A stretch of DNA of 64,000 bases from Aldrovandia affinis (lineage: Eukaryota; Chordata; Actinopteri; Notacanthiformes; Halosauridae): contig JAINUG010000037.1 of assembly GCA_029706075.1 (NCBI GenBank), forward strand, positions 5,150,166 to 5,214,165, given 5' to 3'. Below are positions 10,973 to 23,404 of the stretch, piece after piece. A program made the position numbers and the translations under genes. The stretch's first letter is position 1. The number at the start of each line of letters is the position of its first letter. The notes under the pieces are model-generated. The model was not told the origin of the DNA. It saw nothing but the letters and a program-made list of their open reading frames with translations, and made no database searches.

Positions 10973-11774
10973 ACTACCACTGATATAAGGCTATCTCTCT
11001 AGCTTTAATTCAAAGTGCAAAATCACAGCCCCAAACACAGTTTAAGTTCCGATACACTTCAATTCCAGTCTAACAGAATGTTTTGAGAGGATACTGCTCT
11101 TTTGTTTTGATGAGAATGCTAATTAAGTTTGGATATTAATATTCATGTCTGCGGTATGTCCTCAAGGTAGTGTGCATACACATCATAGGGATGTACAGAG
11201 ACATATGGAACTGGTATTGGATGCCAAACAGGTTCTAATACCCTCTGTGAACGAATGGTAAGAGAAATCCATTTAGGATGGCCTGGCTGAAATAGTGGTG
11301 AGATGAGTAGAATATTATGTAAAAAGTTGGTGTGGCTTGTGGCCCATTTGTACAGGGTTTTATAGAAAGCCGTATAACATTTGAGAGTTCAATCAGCTCC
11401 AGATCCTTTCTTTTATAATCGTTACTGGCATCCTTGAGACTCAGCTTAAAATGTCTGGTTATTATTATCGGCAACTGATTGAGATGCGCACTGTAAATGA
11501 AAGAATTTTAAAAACACATGCAGATTTTTGGCTTAGATCTTCAATATATTAGAGTAGTTCAAACATTGATACTGATTATTTCCCCATTGTCCCAAGAGTG
11601 TGCTCTTTTCAAAAATACCAACGCATGTACAGTACAGTCCATCCTCTCCAAATTATTGTTTAGAGAAAGACAATAAATGGAAAGAATTGTTTAACTTTTA
11701 TATAATAGAATTGTAGTTGACCTATTACTTATTTTAAATAATAGATTTTTTGTTTGTCATCTATTTTTTAAAAG
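10973..11774. other. AT-rich sequence without recognised feature
   Basis: No repeat boundary, RNA signature or coding frame above chance could be seen. Confidence 0.4.
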
Positions 11775-12195
11775 CTAGCTAGCACAAAACCTTTTTTTCT
11801 ACAGTGTTGCAGTAAGGTTCTTGAAAAATGAGTAACAACGTTGTAACAAGGTTTTTAAAATGTTCTTTTTACCATCCCCATTCCACAACTTCCCTGCTAT
11901 GTTGTAAACAGATCCAGATCACACTTACTTACACATACTTTTTTTTCCGCAGGAGAATGTTTTAAGGACATGTTTTTTTAGGTTGTGGAAAGTTAGGAAT
12001 ACATGTTCTCATGATTTTGTTTCTGGTCGCAATAACTATAAGTGTGATCTGGATCTATTTACAATGTAGCTGGAAAGTTGTGGTTTGAGGTGGGTCATAA
12101 AAGAAACTTAAAATGTTTCTACAATGTTTTTATTCACCACAACCTCACTGTAACATTGTAGAAAGTTTCAATAATATTCTGTGCTAGTTGGGTAG
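11775..12195. mobile_element. Foldback-type non-autonomous element, about 155-bp inverted arms
   Basis: The left arm at about 11775-11927 and the right arm at about 12039-12195 are long inverted repeats around a loop of about 110 bp. The inner arm ends are nearly perfect: AGATCCAGATCACACTTA on the left and its complement TAAGTGTGATCTGGATCT on the right. Matching continues outward through imperfect blocks (TTCTACAATGTTACAGTGAGG against TTCTACAGTGTTGCAGTAAGG) to CTAGCTAGCACA against the complement of TGTGCTAGTTGGGTAG. There is no coding capacity. Arms this long are typical of foldback MITEs. I could not find a convincing target-site duplication, so the superfamily is open. Confidence 0.7.
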
Positions 12196-14221
12196 GATTT
12201 TAAACCTGAAGCCTTCTTGTAACATGACAGAATCTTATCTACCACTCTTTATCACTCAATATCGCTACTGTTTTATGGTTTTGCCACACATCTATGTGGC
12301 ATTGTTACAGATGATATTGGGTAGGTTTGGTCTCTTCAGTGACCAAAATACTGTAGGTTTCAATATCACTGCCATGTTTTTTTTGTAGTAGTAGTAGAGA
12401 GAAGGGAACATTCCCATCCACTCCTGTTTACTTAATTTCGGTAGGACAATCCAGACATGATATGTGAAATATTTCAGGCCCGGGACAAATAGGCCACAAA
12501 ATCCCTTGTTGGTTCTTTCTTTCTTTTTTTGCGGTTCAACTGCTGCTATGCTGTTCTCAACTGTTTTGGGCTCCTTCCCAGTATCCTCACTGAAAACATA
12601 AATATTCAGTGGACAAACAAAGCAAGACAAATGCAAAAAAAAAAAAAAAGAAGCTTGACAGAGTGTGGACATGGCACCCTGCTGAGCCAAGGGTGTGAGC
12701 AGAACTTCTACACAAGGTGACGCTCGTGTGGTCCTCCTCTTAGCGTCGCCATTGGCTGATTCTGTGTGCGACCACTAAGCGTGCTCCACTTTTTTATACA
12801 GCACGCTTTTCATCAGAACCCTCTTAGTCATAAAGAACAACATAAAGCAAAGGTAGGGCAGTGTCTGTATTGTTGTTGTTTTTTGGCTTGACGCCCTTCG
12901 GTGAAAGAGTCACGTAGCCTGCAAACAATGCTGTTTTCTTCATATTAGCTTTCCATCTGTCTATGGTTACTGCATGCTAGACTACGGTGCAGAGGGAGAT
13001 GTTGGTTCCGCATGGTTCCTTTGGTTGGCTGACTGTGAATGCTTATGAAGGGTTGCATACCTTCTCTCTGAATAAATCCATTGTGTTCACTCTACAAGAC
13101 CAGCCTCTTCAGTGGGGATGTGGTCCTCAACCGTAGAACACAATCCAATCACTCGCTGTTGAAATGTATTTGGTCTGTACTGGACGTCAACAGAAAGTGC
13201 TTGGCTAAACAGCTATGGCTGCTCTGTAAGAAGACCTAACGCTGGAGATCCATCCTCTGTGGGGATTCTTGAATCTATCACGCCACCAATTGGAACATCG
13301 ATGTTTGAGTGCACTCCAGATATTTGGGAAGTGCACTGTTATAATTTCACAACCGCGAGGCTAACGTCTTTATGGCAGAAAGAGCAAGTGTGTGAGCGTG
13401 CGTGGTGATTAATAATAATCCCTGCGGATCTCTTTGACTGACTCTACACCCTATCAGTCCAGACTGTGGGCTGTCCCTAAATCCCTAATTATCCCACCGT
13501 TCCGTATCGGGAATCCGCCCTGCCTTGCAGGTTCTTATGGTAAGGAGAGGGAGGAGGCCTTGTCTGCTCTTCTACGCATCCCTCCCAGCTGTCTACACTG
13601 CTGTATCATTCTCCTTTTTTCATCTGCATTGTTGTTATTATTATCTCTTAATCACCGTTCACTGTTAGAGCTTGGCAGCCCGCCAGTGCACACGCACTTA
13701 GATCTTCAACCTTGGGGCATTTCTTACCCATTTATTAAAATTAGTCACAATAATAATTATATCCAGATACATTTCATTTCTGTTTTTGAACATATGGTTA
13801 AATGTGTGTAAGATGTGACCCAAACCAAGTGGTTGATTGCATCCCCAACATGGTGGTTTGTTTTGATTTCAGTGTCATTCTTTTCTGAAAGAGGGCCAAT
13901 GTCTGTCAGACCTGTCACCATTGCAGGAAATGATTTTGTTACTTTATAATTGAGATGGTCCTGCTGAGAGGAAAGTTGCTGAATGTCTTCAGTCTTCAAT
14001 TCATCCTGCATTCTATGTCATTCATACTAGCATTTATAGAAACAGTGATCGTGATGACCATTTCATAAAATAAGAGATTCAGTGCGATTTTCCTTTATAC
14101 AATTCTCAGCACCAAGTGGTGGAGTTTTATTTGAGATATTACAGTTCATGGGAACATTGTAAAACTGGTTTGAGCATGAGTGGTGTATCACAGTTAAAAG
14201 CCATTCATTTTCCTTTCATAG
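12196..14221. other. Sequence without recognised gene
   Basis: The stretch includes an A-run near 12634-12649. It also has a moderately GC-rich block at about 13430-13700 with an AT-rich core (CCTAATTATCCC), which is regulatory-looking but unproven. No protein domain is recognised. Confidence 0.4.
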
Positions 14222-14316
14222 GTGAACATGTATAAGCTTTTGTCAAACAACATTCTCATTTATAATGTTGTGACTGAAAAATGTCACAACATTATAATGA
14301 ATGTGAAAATGTTCAC
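14222..14316. repeat. Imperfect inverted repeat (hairpin)
   Basis: TATAATGTTGTGAC, ending at 14274, pairs with GTCACAACATTATA, starting at 14283, around an 8-base loop. Matching resumes further out (ACATTC with GAATGT, GTGAACAT with ATGTTCAC) after an unpaired insert in the left arm. It could be a decayed MITE or a chance hairpin. No target-site duplication is evident. Confidence 0.6.
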
Positions 14317-17300
14317 GAGTGCTCGCTGTCCATTGGTGATGGAGAATTCAATTTTCTTGAGTATTGCCTGAGACTTTGTCATTCCACCTCAGCCAAAAGC
14401 AGACATGGTTGTTGCATAACAATAGCATGTATCTTGAGGATTATAAGCCGTAGTCAAAAAACAAATTGTTGCTATAGACCACAGCTCTCAGCTAATGGTA
14501 CGATTCGTCAGGGAAACCACGAATGATCCACTTTCACAAGCCCTTAAATCTCTGCCTTGCGATGTCTTCAGTAATTAAGAGCACAACAGGTAATTATTGA
14601 GTCTGACTTATTAGCATGACTTGAAGTGATTCATGCAAAGTTGGATGTGCTGTTTTAGACACACCCGATACTCTGTAGTCTACGTACGTACCTTTTACCT
14701 GTGAGTGACTTTCGGGGATAAACACACCCTACACTTCTCACATCTACCTGCCACCTCTCAGGGGCTGGAGGGGACATTCCTGGGGGTTTGGAATCTATGA
14801 GTCAGACATAGGCTCCTCCCAGCTCTCCGTCCCACGCATGCGTCACGGAGGATCAAACCAGTGAGCCCTCTTTCGAGCGTGAGAGTGAGTTATTGGAAAC
14901 GGAAGTAGTGACCTACATGCTGATGGATCTCTAAATGCCAGGATAAGGTCATGTACTTCATTCTAGTTCAAGTTCATTTGAATAGAAACAACAAAATCAA
15001 CATTTCAGATGTGAAATCCATTCATGAATAGTACAGTTAAATTGTGCCTCTCAGTTGATTTTCTGATACTGTGTAATTACTCATTGAATTTAAGTTACAG
15101 ATAAATGTGAGTGTTACTATTTTCTACACAAAGTTGTTTAGGTACATTTTGGATAATACTGAATGCTCCGAACTGTGTTTGTGAGAAAAAAACAAACACA
15201 TGCATTTAATTTTGAGTCAAAGTTAAGGACAAATGTTGATTAAATTCAGGCCTTTGTCTCGGGTTGTGTGTTTGTTTTTCCGCTATTATTTCTGTGTATT
15301 TTACAAGTCGCTCCATTTGATGGGGATCCTCTAAGCCAAGCTCCTACCCCAGGCAAGCCTAATTGTATGTCCAGTTGGCCAAGTGCATCTTTTGAAAGAT
15401 ACAAATAAACATTGTGTAAAAACACAAGTAAACACAATGCATTTGCAACAGGGTCCTACTTTTGTGGGAAAGAGTTGGCAATGGTCCTTGCATTAGAAAA
15501 CAATAGCAGTCAGTGTGTAAATTCTCCCTACCTTTGGTCTGTCTGTTTATGTATTTTTTGCTTCCTAATCTCCCTGCAAGGCCTCTGAACGTTGTAGAAC
15601 AATGGCCACTAATGAATAATGTACCTAAAGCTGTTGCCAGTGTGTTTGCTTTGCTTTCTTAGAGAGCCGCCACGCCAAGCACTGCCAGTTGCCATATCTC
15701 AAACGCTGTGCTGACGCAGAACAACTGATTCCGTTCAGAGCACATCTGGCTGCGATCACAGCTGGGGGATTTGAGCCGGCTGAGTGGGGGGTAAGAGGGG
15801 GGTGTTTTAGGAGGTGGTTCAGTCTGAGAAGTACATGTGTTCCAACTGCTGTCCAAGCTGAACGTTCAAATATTCTCGAGGCAAACATAAGAGGTTGGTT
15901 TGTTGAGCTAGATTGCATCTAAACTTATGTAAATAAAATAAAAAAAGTTTTTTCCAAATGTAATCAATTCTGATCAAAAAAGTATTCTCTTCCAAAAATC
16001 TGCTGCACCATTATTTGGCTTTTAAATGGCTTTATCAATGCTTGTTACTGTGAGGTAAAATGGCAAGCTACAGTGTAAGCCACAGCAATGGGGAAGGTCT
16101 GGAGAAAGATTAAAACAATTCCACGAGAACGCAGCACGTACACGTGCACTGTACTCTTGTAACGGGAGCGTTGTCAATGAGACTTACTGCAGGAGAACCC
16201 GTGTCTGGTTCGTTAGAGAACGTCCTCACCCAAGACGAATGTACTGACACAGAGGAGGTCTTTTTAGTCGCTGCACGGAGGAAGGAAGCGGACTCCACAG
16301 GGCGAGTGAACGGGGGAGACGAGTGTGCGGTCTCGATCCCATGATGCCTCAGCTGTGAGGCACGGCGCTGGCGTTGGAGGGCTGACAGAGCAGCTATTTC
16401 ACATGACTCTGGTCATTCCCAACCTGCTGACCGCAGGCAGACAGGAAGTCACCCAAAAATAAAAATAAAAACAACAATACGAGAGAGTAAAACAAAAAAA
16501 ATTGCCAGGCTAAAAAACCGCTTAAGTTGTGCTTGGTCTGGAACATAATTCAAATGATCACTGAAGGAGCAGGGCGATACTGGGACAGCTTGTCTCAGGA
16601 GACCAGGGCCCCCCATGCAAGGAACATCAATCAAAATAAATACCAGTAGTTTGTGAATGGTTGAGGTACTTAGTTTTATGGTTATTGAAATGTATTTTCA
16701 TGCCGCCACAAGAAAAATCTCACTATTTTTCACAAGGCAACGTGCAGTTACTTGCAGGAAACATGCTTTTAGGGCTGTTTAGTGCAGTGCCTTTAAGTAC
16801 AAGGCTGATTTGATTACTTAAGGGAGTCTTTAGACATTATGTCGATACTATCTATAGACTATCTAGACTATATACGTGGATACTGTTGACATAACTAGGG
16901 CGTCCATTTTCCAGCTCTTCAACTTTGCCCAGATAAGTTCCTTCTTTTATTTGCCATAAGTGGGGAAAAAACTCTTTCCACCTTTTTATTACCCTTAGAT
17001 TAGACTATTGTATTGGACTTTCCACTGGAGTTCCAACTAAATTCTTAAACATAATTGCGCTGCCCAGGTTTTAACATGTACAACACCATGAGGCCTGTGT
17101 TTAAAAAAAAAAATATAACAAGGTTTGTGGTTCACGTCAGGATTGATTTAATTATGTCCTCCTGACCTCTAAAGCTAGTTGAGTACGCCGAGTCACCTCC
17201 CAGACCGGAGCTGTGTTGGTAAAGCCCTTGCTTGCTGATCTTCTGATCCCCACCACCACCCTACTGCAGACCCTCATCTGTGGTACGCCCTACCTAGCAT

Positions 17301-17378
17301 CAAAAGAGTCTGCAGGTGGGCACACCTTTTTCAAACCTCACCTCTTTCAAAAGTTGCCTCAAAGGAGTCACACACAAA
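14317..17378. other. Sequence without recognised gene; possible L2 scrap near its end
   Basis: This is mostly single-copy-looking DNA. The stretch at about 17190-17370 reads in part like the C-terminal end of an L2-type ORF (a KPHLF/KTHLF-like peptide after CTACCTAGC), but the match is weak and may be chance. Small reading frames near 15.7 kb overlap on both strands and have no recognisable product. Confidence 0.35.
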
Positions 17379-17538
17379 AACAAGAAAATATAAATGAAAT
17401 CAATATATCAAATTTGATATTTCTTCACACATACATAATTGTTGTTGTATTATCTATGCATGCATAATTTAATAACAATTATGCATGTGTGAAGAAATAT
17501 CAAATTTGATATATTGATTTCATTGATATTTTCTTGTT
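17379..17538. repeat. Near-perfect long inverted repeat, 65-bp arms, 30-bp loop
   Basis: The left arm at 17379-17443 and the right arm at 17474-17538 are reverse complements with only two mismatches in 65 bp, around the loop at 17444-17473. Each arm itself contains the 20-bp palindrome ATATCAAATTTGATAT plus flanks, and both ends carry AACAAGAAAATAT. As RNA this would make a long, almost perfect hairpin. Its origin may be a MITE of snapback type or a recent inverted duplication. The low divergence of the arms means it is young or kept alike by conversion. There is no coding capacity and no clear target-site duplication. Confidence 0.9.
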
Positions 17539-20500
17539 CTTTAGCAATGTTTCTTTTGCTATGCTGTGATGCATATATATGGTAGTATATATTATTTATA
17601 AATAACATTTATTATTATTATTAACAAGGAATATACCCTATTAAAAATCAGAGGGGTTTCAACTTCAAATGTTTTATCAATTTCCTCAAAAATAATAATA
17701 GTGAAAGTAGTTCATTTCTGCTTATTTAGGCCACTGATTGGATGAGCAGATGTAAAGACAGAGCATGTATGACGCACATGACATCAGGTTTTAAAAATGG
17801 GTTAAACAAATGAGCCTTCATGGATACGTATGTTTAGCTATCAAACTAGAATAGGATCACTATCGGGGCCCATAAATACGAAGGCAGAGATTGCAGTTGT
17901 GTTTATCAGATATAGACTTTGTCTTATCAAATGAATAGTTAACTAGGAATATAATAGGGCTTTTGCTCGTTCCCTCGCGCTCTCTGTTAGTCCTTCCTTT
18001 GATGTCTAAGGTGGAACGGTGCTGTACCTATGGCTCTCTTCATGCCTGTCATGCCATGAATGCCTCTACACCAGTGTCACTTCCTGCAGCCTCGTAACAC
18101 GGTGCCGTCCATTACAGGGTAGGGCCGTGAGCACTGCCTGCCCCACCCACAGCGTGCGGAGCCTCGTGGCTCACCACGTCCTCACGCAGCTCACGGACAT
18201 GAATCACCGCACGTCAGCCAGGGAAACGCGGAATGCTTGGCCTCACGTTTCAGGCCACCCCCGGCCCTCTCCTGTTCCGGCACGCAGAGGCACTTTGTTC
18301 TTCCCCAGATACCTGTGATCCCTGTCTGGAGGAGAATTCCACCACTTCGCCCCCAGAGTCGCCGCTGAATCTCCCCAACCCCCACCACCACCACACGAGA
18401 CACGGGGCCCCTTCAACCACACCTCCCCTAGCAAACAAGATCTACCAGCATCGTGTACCTGCCTCTCAGCCTCTCCTGCCTCTGGTGTCTCTGTCTGTGA
18501 GATTGAGTCACTGCAATACACACAGTGGCACACGGAGTGGCGGTTATCCACATGCAGGATGTGTGGATGTTGAATCACTATTGATTTCCCCTGAGCATGC
18601 TTTTACGGAGTAGCTCATACAGAGTGCACATTTTACATAGGTAAGAGTTCATGAATCTTGAATAAGTCCACTGAGATTTCCACAGAATCCATATTTGTTT
18701 TTCTCCTCATTTATCTAATTGATTCTGTAGATTTTTCTTCCGAATTCCTTCAATGATGCTGCCCGTGCTCACAGTTGTTTTCAGGACATTCAGGTTCTTT
18801 TGCAGTGCTTGTTGATTTCCCTTGCAGCAGCAGCAGGCACATGGTGATTTCAGTGCCCTGTGATTACAGCCCTCTCTTCTGCCTGGTGTCACCGGCCCAG
18901 CTCCCTCCTCATTCTTTCATTGCAGGTCCTCATTTCTGGCATCGCAGAGGTTGCGGATAATTGCTGCATTAGTCTGGACATCTCAACACAGACGCGAGCT
19001 TCAGTCTGTAGGAGAGACAGGCTGTCATTTAGCCCGAGAGTGACACAGAAAATGAGCTCTTGTACAGTATGCTGGTGCCAGCTCTCCACACTGAACTGTA
19101 TGAATTCCAATAATGTCTATATATGAAGCCTGTCATCAACATACCCAGTCAGATCAATCCATAACCCTTAAAGATTTGGACACGTGTTTACAGAAGGAAA
19201 ACCAAATTGTTATTTATGTATATTTAGCTAATTAGAATTTTCAGGAAGCTTTGGCAAATTGACATGCATTCCCCCCCCCCTTTTCACCTACAATACTCTA
19301 CAATGCTCTATAAATAGTATGTCCATATAAATAAATATTACTCCTCTTGTTTTTAGTTTTTTGTTGTTTTGTTGGAATTAATTTAAAGTTGAATACTTTT
19401 ATTGTTTTGTACTCCGTATCTCCCAATTTACCGAAAATAGCTGCTACTTTAGCTTGTTAAACAGCTGTTTCTGTGTTAGTCTGCAGATTACATTCGTCAT
19501 ACATTTGTTTTGTTTTTTATAAGCTGTAGGTGTAGTAATACATATTAAGCAGGGGCATGGTAACATATAGTAACATAAGAAGGTATAAGACTCAGTGGGT
19601 CACTCCCTCTTAGTCAGAGAGACCTCAGATGTAGTTTGTAAATAAAATCACAAGACACAAGGGGGAGGCTGGCTATAACAATAGCTTTGCTTTGCTGGTA
19701 GAAAATGTTCTGCCCGAAATGAACCTCAAAACCATTTTAATCATACAGTGCAGAGGAATAATTTACCCCTGAGATCCTTGGCGCTTACACAGAGGCCTGG
19801 TACACTGCGCCCACTGTCTCTTGATCGCTTCCCTCCTGTATCGCTTATTTCTGTACACAGTGTAAACAAACGGCCAGGAGGAATAGACTGGCACCGTATC
19901 ACCCGCTCGTAGTCGTAAGCAGTGTGGTGCCTTGCAGACAGAGTCTTGGCCCAGCCACAGTTTGTGTTACTCCCAGCGGTGGAGACCTGATAGCGCCTCT
20001 CGCCGATGCCTGGTACCGCAGATAACCCCACACCCTGCAGTATCCGGACTGTCCTGCTTGTTCAGGTTGAATCACAGCTTTTCCATTCATCATATGCAGG
20101 GATTTTATGCTGTCACGTCAAACAAACCAAATCGCTTGGACGTGGCATTTTGACAAGTCAAAAAAAAAAAACTGCATTATTTTAGCAACGCTGGTTACAT
20201 GCTCTACTGGAAGTGAGATCAGCTGTCAAGTCCAGGGATCCAGATGGGTCTTGCTCACTCACACCTCTGTCCATTTCAGCAGCCTGACTTCCTCTTCCCC
20301 TGCTCCACAGGGGCCGATTCACTAGGAGGGGGTGCTCTGAAGGGCTGTGGAGTTCACTTCTCAATCATCTTTACTTCAAAGTTATTAGCATTTCCTGTTT
20401 TTTTGCATGCCGTCATCCACAGGGGCTGTGCGCCACAGCACCGAGACACCGCCCTGATGCAGGGGTTCATGAAGAATGCATTATTTTCAGTCAAGATCAA

Positions 20501-20565
20501 ATTGGACAATGGCACAGACAAAGTTTAGGTACTGACCTATCATAAAGCTTGCAGGTTACAATTTA
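17539..20565. other. Sequence without recognised gene
   Basis: The stretch contains a GC-richer block at about 18000-18500 with several overlapping short frames on both strands, no protein similarity I recognise, and no splice pattern. A C-run lies at 19271-19280. No repeat boundary is seen. Confidence 0.4.
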
Positions 20566-21597
20566 CAATTTTGTGCTTTGGCATACGCATAGGGGTTTGC
20601 CAATATACTTTCGCGTAACGTTAACGTGTGCACTAGGAGGGAGTGTCGCATTTACTAAACTAAAGAATGTACAGAAAACTAAGAAGAAACCCAGAAACGG
20701 AAATCCGTTTTCACCCCCGGTGTAATTGTATTGTATACCCGGTGTTGGTTTTGACTGACATAGAAAGTAAACAGGAAAAAAATATTTTGTATATGTATTT
20801 TCAGGTTAAGATGCGATTATATGTGGTTTCCGTGGCTAACGATAAGCCATCTCCAGTCAGGAACATATGTTCATAGTTTTATGCCATTGCTGCATTTTAT
20901 TTATAGCTAACTTAGTTAGCTGACGTTATGTTTGCCTTGTTGATGTTACAGTAAAGTTTTTTTATTTTAACCTCCTAAGACCGTGCGTCCTCATATGGGG
21001 ACATAATATTTCCAAATAGCTCGGGGAATTTAAAAATGCATACCAAAAAAATCTCAGGTCTCAGGAGGTTAAGTTGGGCTAAAATAGTTTACAAGTTGCA
21101 AGTTTACAAGTCAGTCTTGCTCATGACACTGTTGTTGGCTTCAGTCAACTGTCATTGCCAGAACATTGATTGGTCCATAAATCAACCAAATCAAACGTAC
21201 ATCTCCATCAGTAAATGTAACTAGATAGCTGCCGCTAGATAGATAGTCTTGTTAGTTAGTAAAGTTGATTAGTCAACTATACATACAATCTGATACATAG
21301 CTACTGTATGTTGCTGTAATAACGTTAGCATTTCAGCTAGCTGACTATGTTAGAGAAGTTACAACTGAGCTGCAGTTAGCTAGCAGGCTACCGGATATTC
21401 TTCCCTGCTCAACCAATCAGCGTTGTTTGACACACATGACCACAACTACGCGCGATGCGTTGTTGAAATTTTGGTGAGGTGTGCACGTTAGCTCCTCTGC
21501 GAGTCTCTGTGGGCTACGGTTATGCATAAACCCCTTCTCTGCATTGCTACGAATAGACGTTTATGTGTATCTTCGCAGAAGCATAATTCCACCCTAA
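20566..21597. mobile_element. Degenerate DNA transposon with long imperfect terminal repeats (tentative)
   Basis: The right end, about 21470-21597, reads inward (minus strand) as GGAATTATGCTTCTGCGAAG, then GGGGTTTATGCATAACC, then GAGCTAACGTGCACACC. The left end, about 20566-20640, has the same order of degraded blocks: AATTTTGTGCTTTGGCATACGC, AGGGGTTTGCC, and GTTAACGTGTGCACTAGG. The interior is AT-rich, with GTTAGCTAGC-type motifs common in fish DNA transposons, and has no transposase frame. The element also hosts the MITE at 20971-21068. The superfamily is unknown (Harbinger-like or hAT-like are options) and the boundaries are approximate. Confidence 0.45.
20971..21068. mobile_element. 98-bp piggyBac-like MITE flanked by TTAA
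   Basis: TTAA at 20967-20970 and 21069-21072 brackets an insert whose ends are CCTCCTAAGACC and its near-complement GGTCTCAGGAGG (one mismatch in 12). TTAA duplication plus CC-starting terminal repeats is the piggyBac signature. The insert has no coding capacity, so it would have been moved by an enzyme encoded elsewhere. It sits inside a larger degenerate transposon at about 20.57-21.60 kb, so it arrived later. Confidence 0.8.
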
Positions 21598-22771
21598 GAG
21601 TGTGTACATTATCGTATAAATAAACGTTTGAATTGTTCTTGATCATCAATTTGAGCACTCAGTTTTACTGTCCACTTTGTTACAATTGTAACACAACCCT
21701 GCCCGCACCCTCACTCACGCAAATGCCAGTCCGTCGCTCGCGGCTTAACAGTATTACAGCAAGCAGTTGATTACAAACTAGCAGTTCAGCACTCTTGCCA
21801 TCTCTGCATCCAGGGCCTTGTGCCATATGACATGGCATGATGTCTGTGCTGATCTTCGTTTTCTCCCTGCACACAGGGCCCTGGAGTCCTTTCTAATCTG
21901 CTTCATTACAGTTTCCTTTCAAAGATGGCCAAGAAAAACCTTTTTGCTTTCCTATGAGATTTAAGTGTTACGGCGAACAATGCTTTCCTCTGGGAATCAT
22001 TTACAATTCTGTGGTTTATTTTTTTTTGGGGGGTTAAAAGGAGGGAGGTGTGGGATTTTGAATGCCATTCTTCAGTGTGCGGTGTGGGGCCGTTTTGTGT
22101 CATTATGCGCCTGGATCGCAGGCAACAACGATCATTAATATTGACCCCCCCACTCCCCACCCCCCATCTCCATCTCTGTATGTGATTTAAAGCGTGCATG
22201 TAATGCTAAATTATGTTCGCTGGTGCATGGTAGAGCAATGGAATATGAAGTAATCTGATTAGGGCCAGGAAAAAAAGAGACTGCTTGAAGTTGAGTTTTA
22301 ACTCCGACCCTTAAACTCTGTGTGAACTTGAGCAGAAATGAGGGTGATCCTAGATAAAGGCTCTCAAAAGGCCAGGGTCTGTAAGCCGAAGGCCAAAGAC
22401 TTATCACACATGAGCGCGGACAGTCAACAGGGCCAGGAATGCGCCGTGCTACACGGTAAATGTATAGCCAATATGAGTTGGAGGCAATATTTTTCAAAGA
22501 TAATGAGCTTTATTTACCCAGCTCTTTTTTCCAATAATCGTGACTAATCTGTCCAAAATAATGCTGAACCCCTGATAATAAAGTCATGCGACAAAGGGGA
22601 AGGTCCACCCTAACGTGTGTTTTTTTCTTTTCTTGTGAGCTGTTACTGCAGGTCAAACGAGGGTGTATCTGCCTAAGCAAATGCAGACATTTGTGATATC
22701 AGTCTGGTCTGACAAGGTAGGTATACATGCCTTGTTCTGGGAAAGAACAAGGCAATCAACTTCTAATCTGT

Positions 22772-22775
<4 letters not shown>
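21598..22775. other. Sequence without recognised gene
   Basis: No coding or repeat signature beyond short homopolymers is seen (T/G runs near 22017-22035 and a C-rich run near 22145-22165). Confidence 0.4.
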
Positions 22776-22829
<54 letters not shown>

Positions 22830-22839
22830 GACACACACA
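22776..22839. repeat. Compound (TA)n(AC)n microsatellite
   Basis: An uninterrupted TA tract (about 21 units, 22776-22817) passes directly into an AC tract with one AG interruption. The frame that reads as alternating Tyr and Ile on the complement is a microsatellite artefact. Confidence 0.95.
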
Positions 22840-23404
22840 TGACTGCATACTTAGTTTAGTTTAAGTTCACAAAATACAGTTTAACAAAATACAAAAGATT
22901 CTTCTTTTGAGTTTATGACCTGGAGTTCTATGAAAAGCAATGGTTTTGCTTTATAGAATAGAATTATACTGTATATTAAAAACAGTATGGATATATAAAT
23001 ATGTACATAAACCCAGAAACTATTATCTTCCGGTGAAAAAATGTCAACCCAACAAACGGTTGGCAGATGGCATAATGGTTGCAAAAAACTGAACTGAACT
23101 AATTGGTTGTTGATTGATTCAAAGAGAAAGTATGATTGAATCCTCAGCAGCCTGCCCATGCTGAGTACATTGCTTGAAGTAGACCAACGTACTTACAGTA
23201 CCGTAGCAGGTATCAAAGCATTGTGTGTTCAAACACTTGTCAGTAGGTCAAGATAATGGTTGAGTTGCTCATGTTAATTTCTTGTCTTTTTTGGCTTTTG
23301 CTAACCATTATCTCTTAAAATGCAGTTTGTTGGGTTTCATATTTTTTCTCTGGAAGGTAATCTAATCATACTTACATGCAGATGTTATCTGCACTGCTTA
23401 AGTT
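22840..23404. other. AT-rich sequence without recognised feature
   Basis: Nothing gene-like or repeat-like is recognised, except that the last 30 bp may already belong to the dispersed repeat that follows. Confidence 0.4.

Noticed and set aside
17190-17370. C-terminal fragment of an L2 LINE
   Set aside because: The peptide similarity (KPHLF-like) is too short and would need frame changes, so it is mentioned only as a possibility in the interval note.
18019-18613. GC-rich interval with several overlapping frames on both strands (up to 126 codons)
   Set aside because: Frames in many phases are expected from high GC with few stop codons. I found no recognisable protein, splice-site pattern or codon bias.
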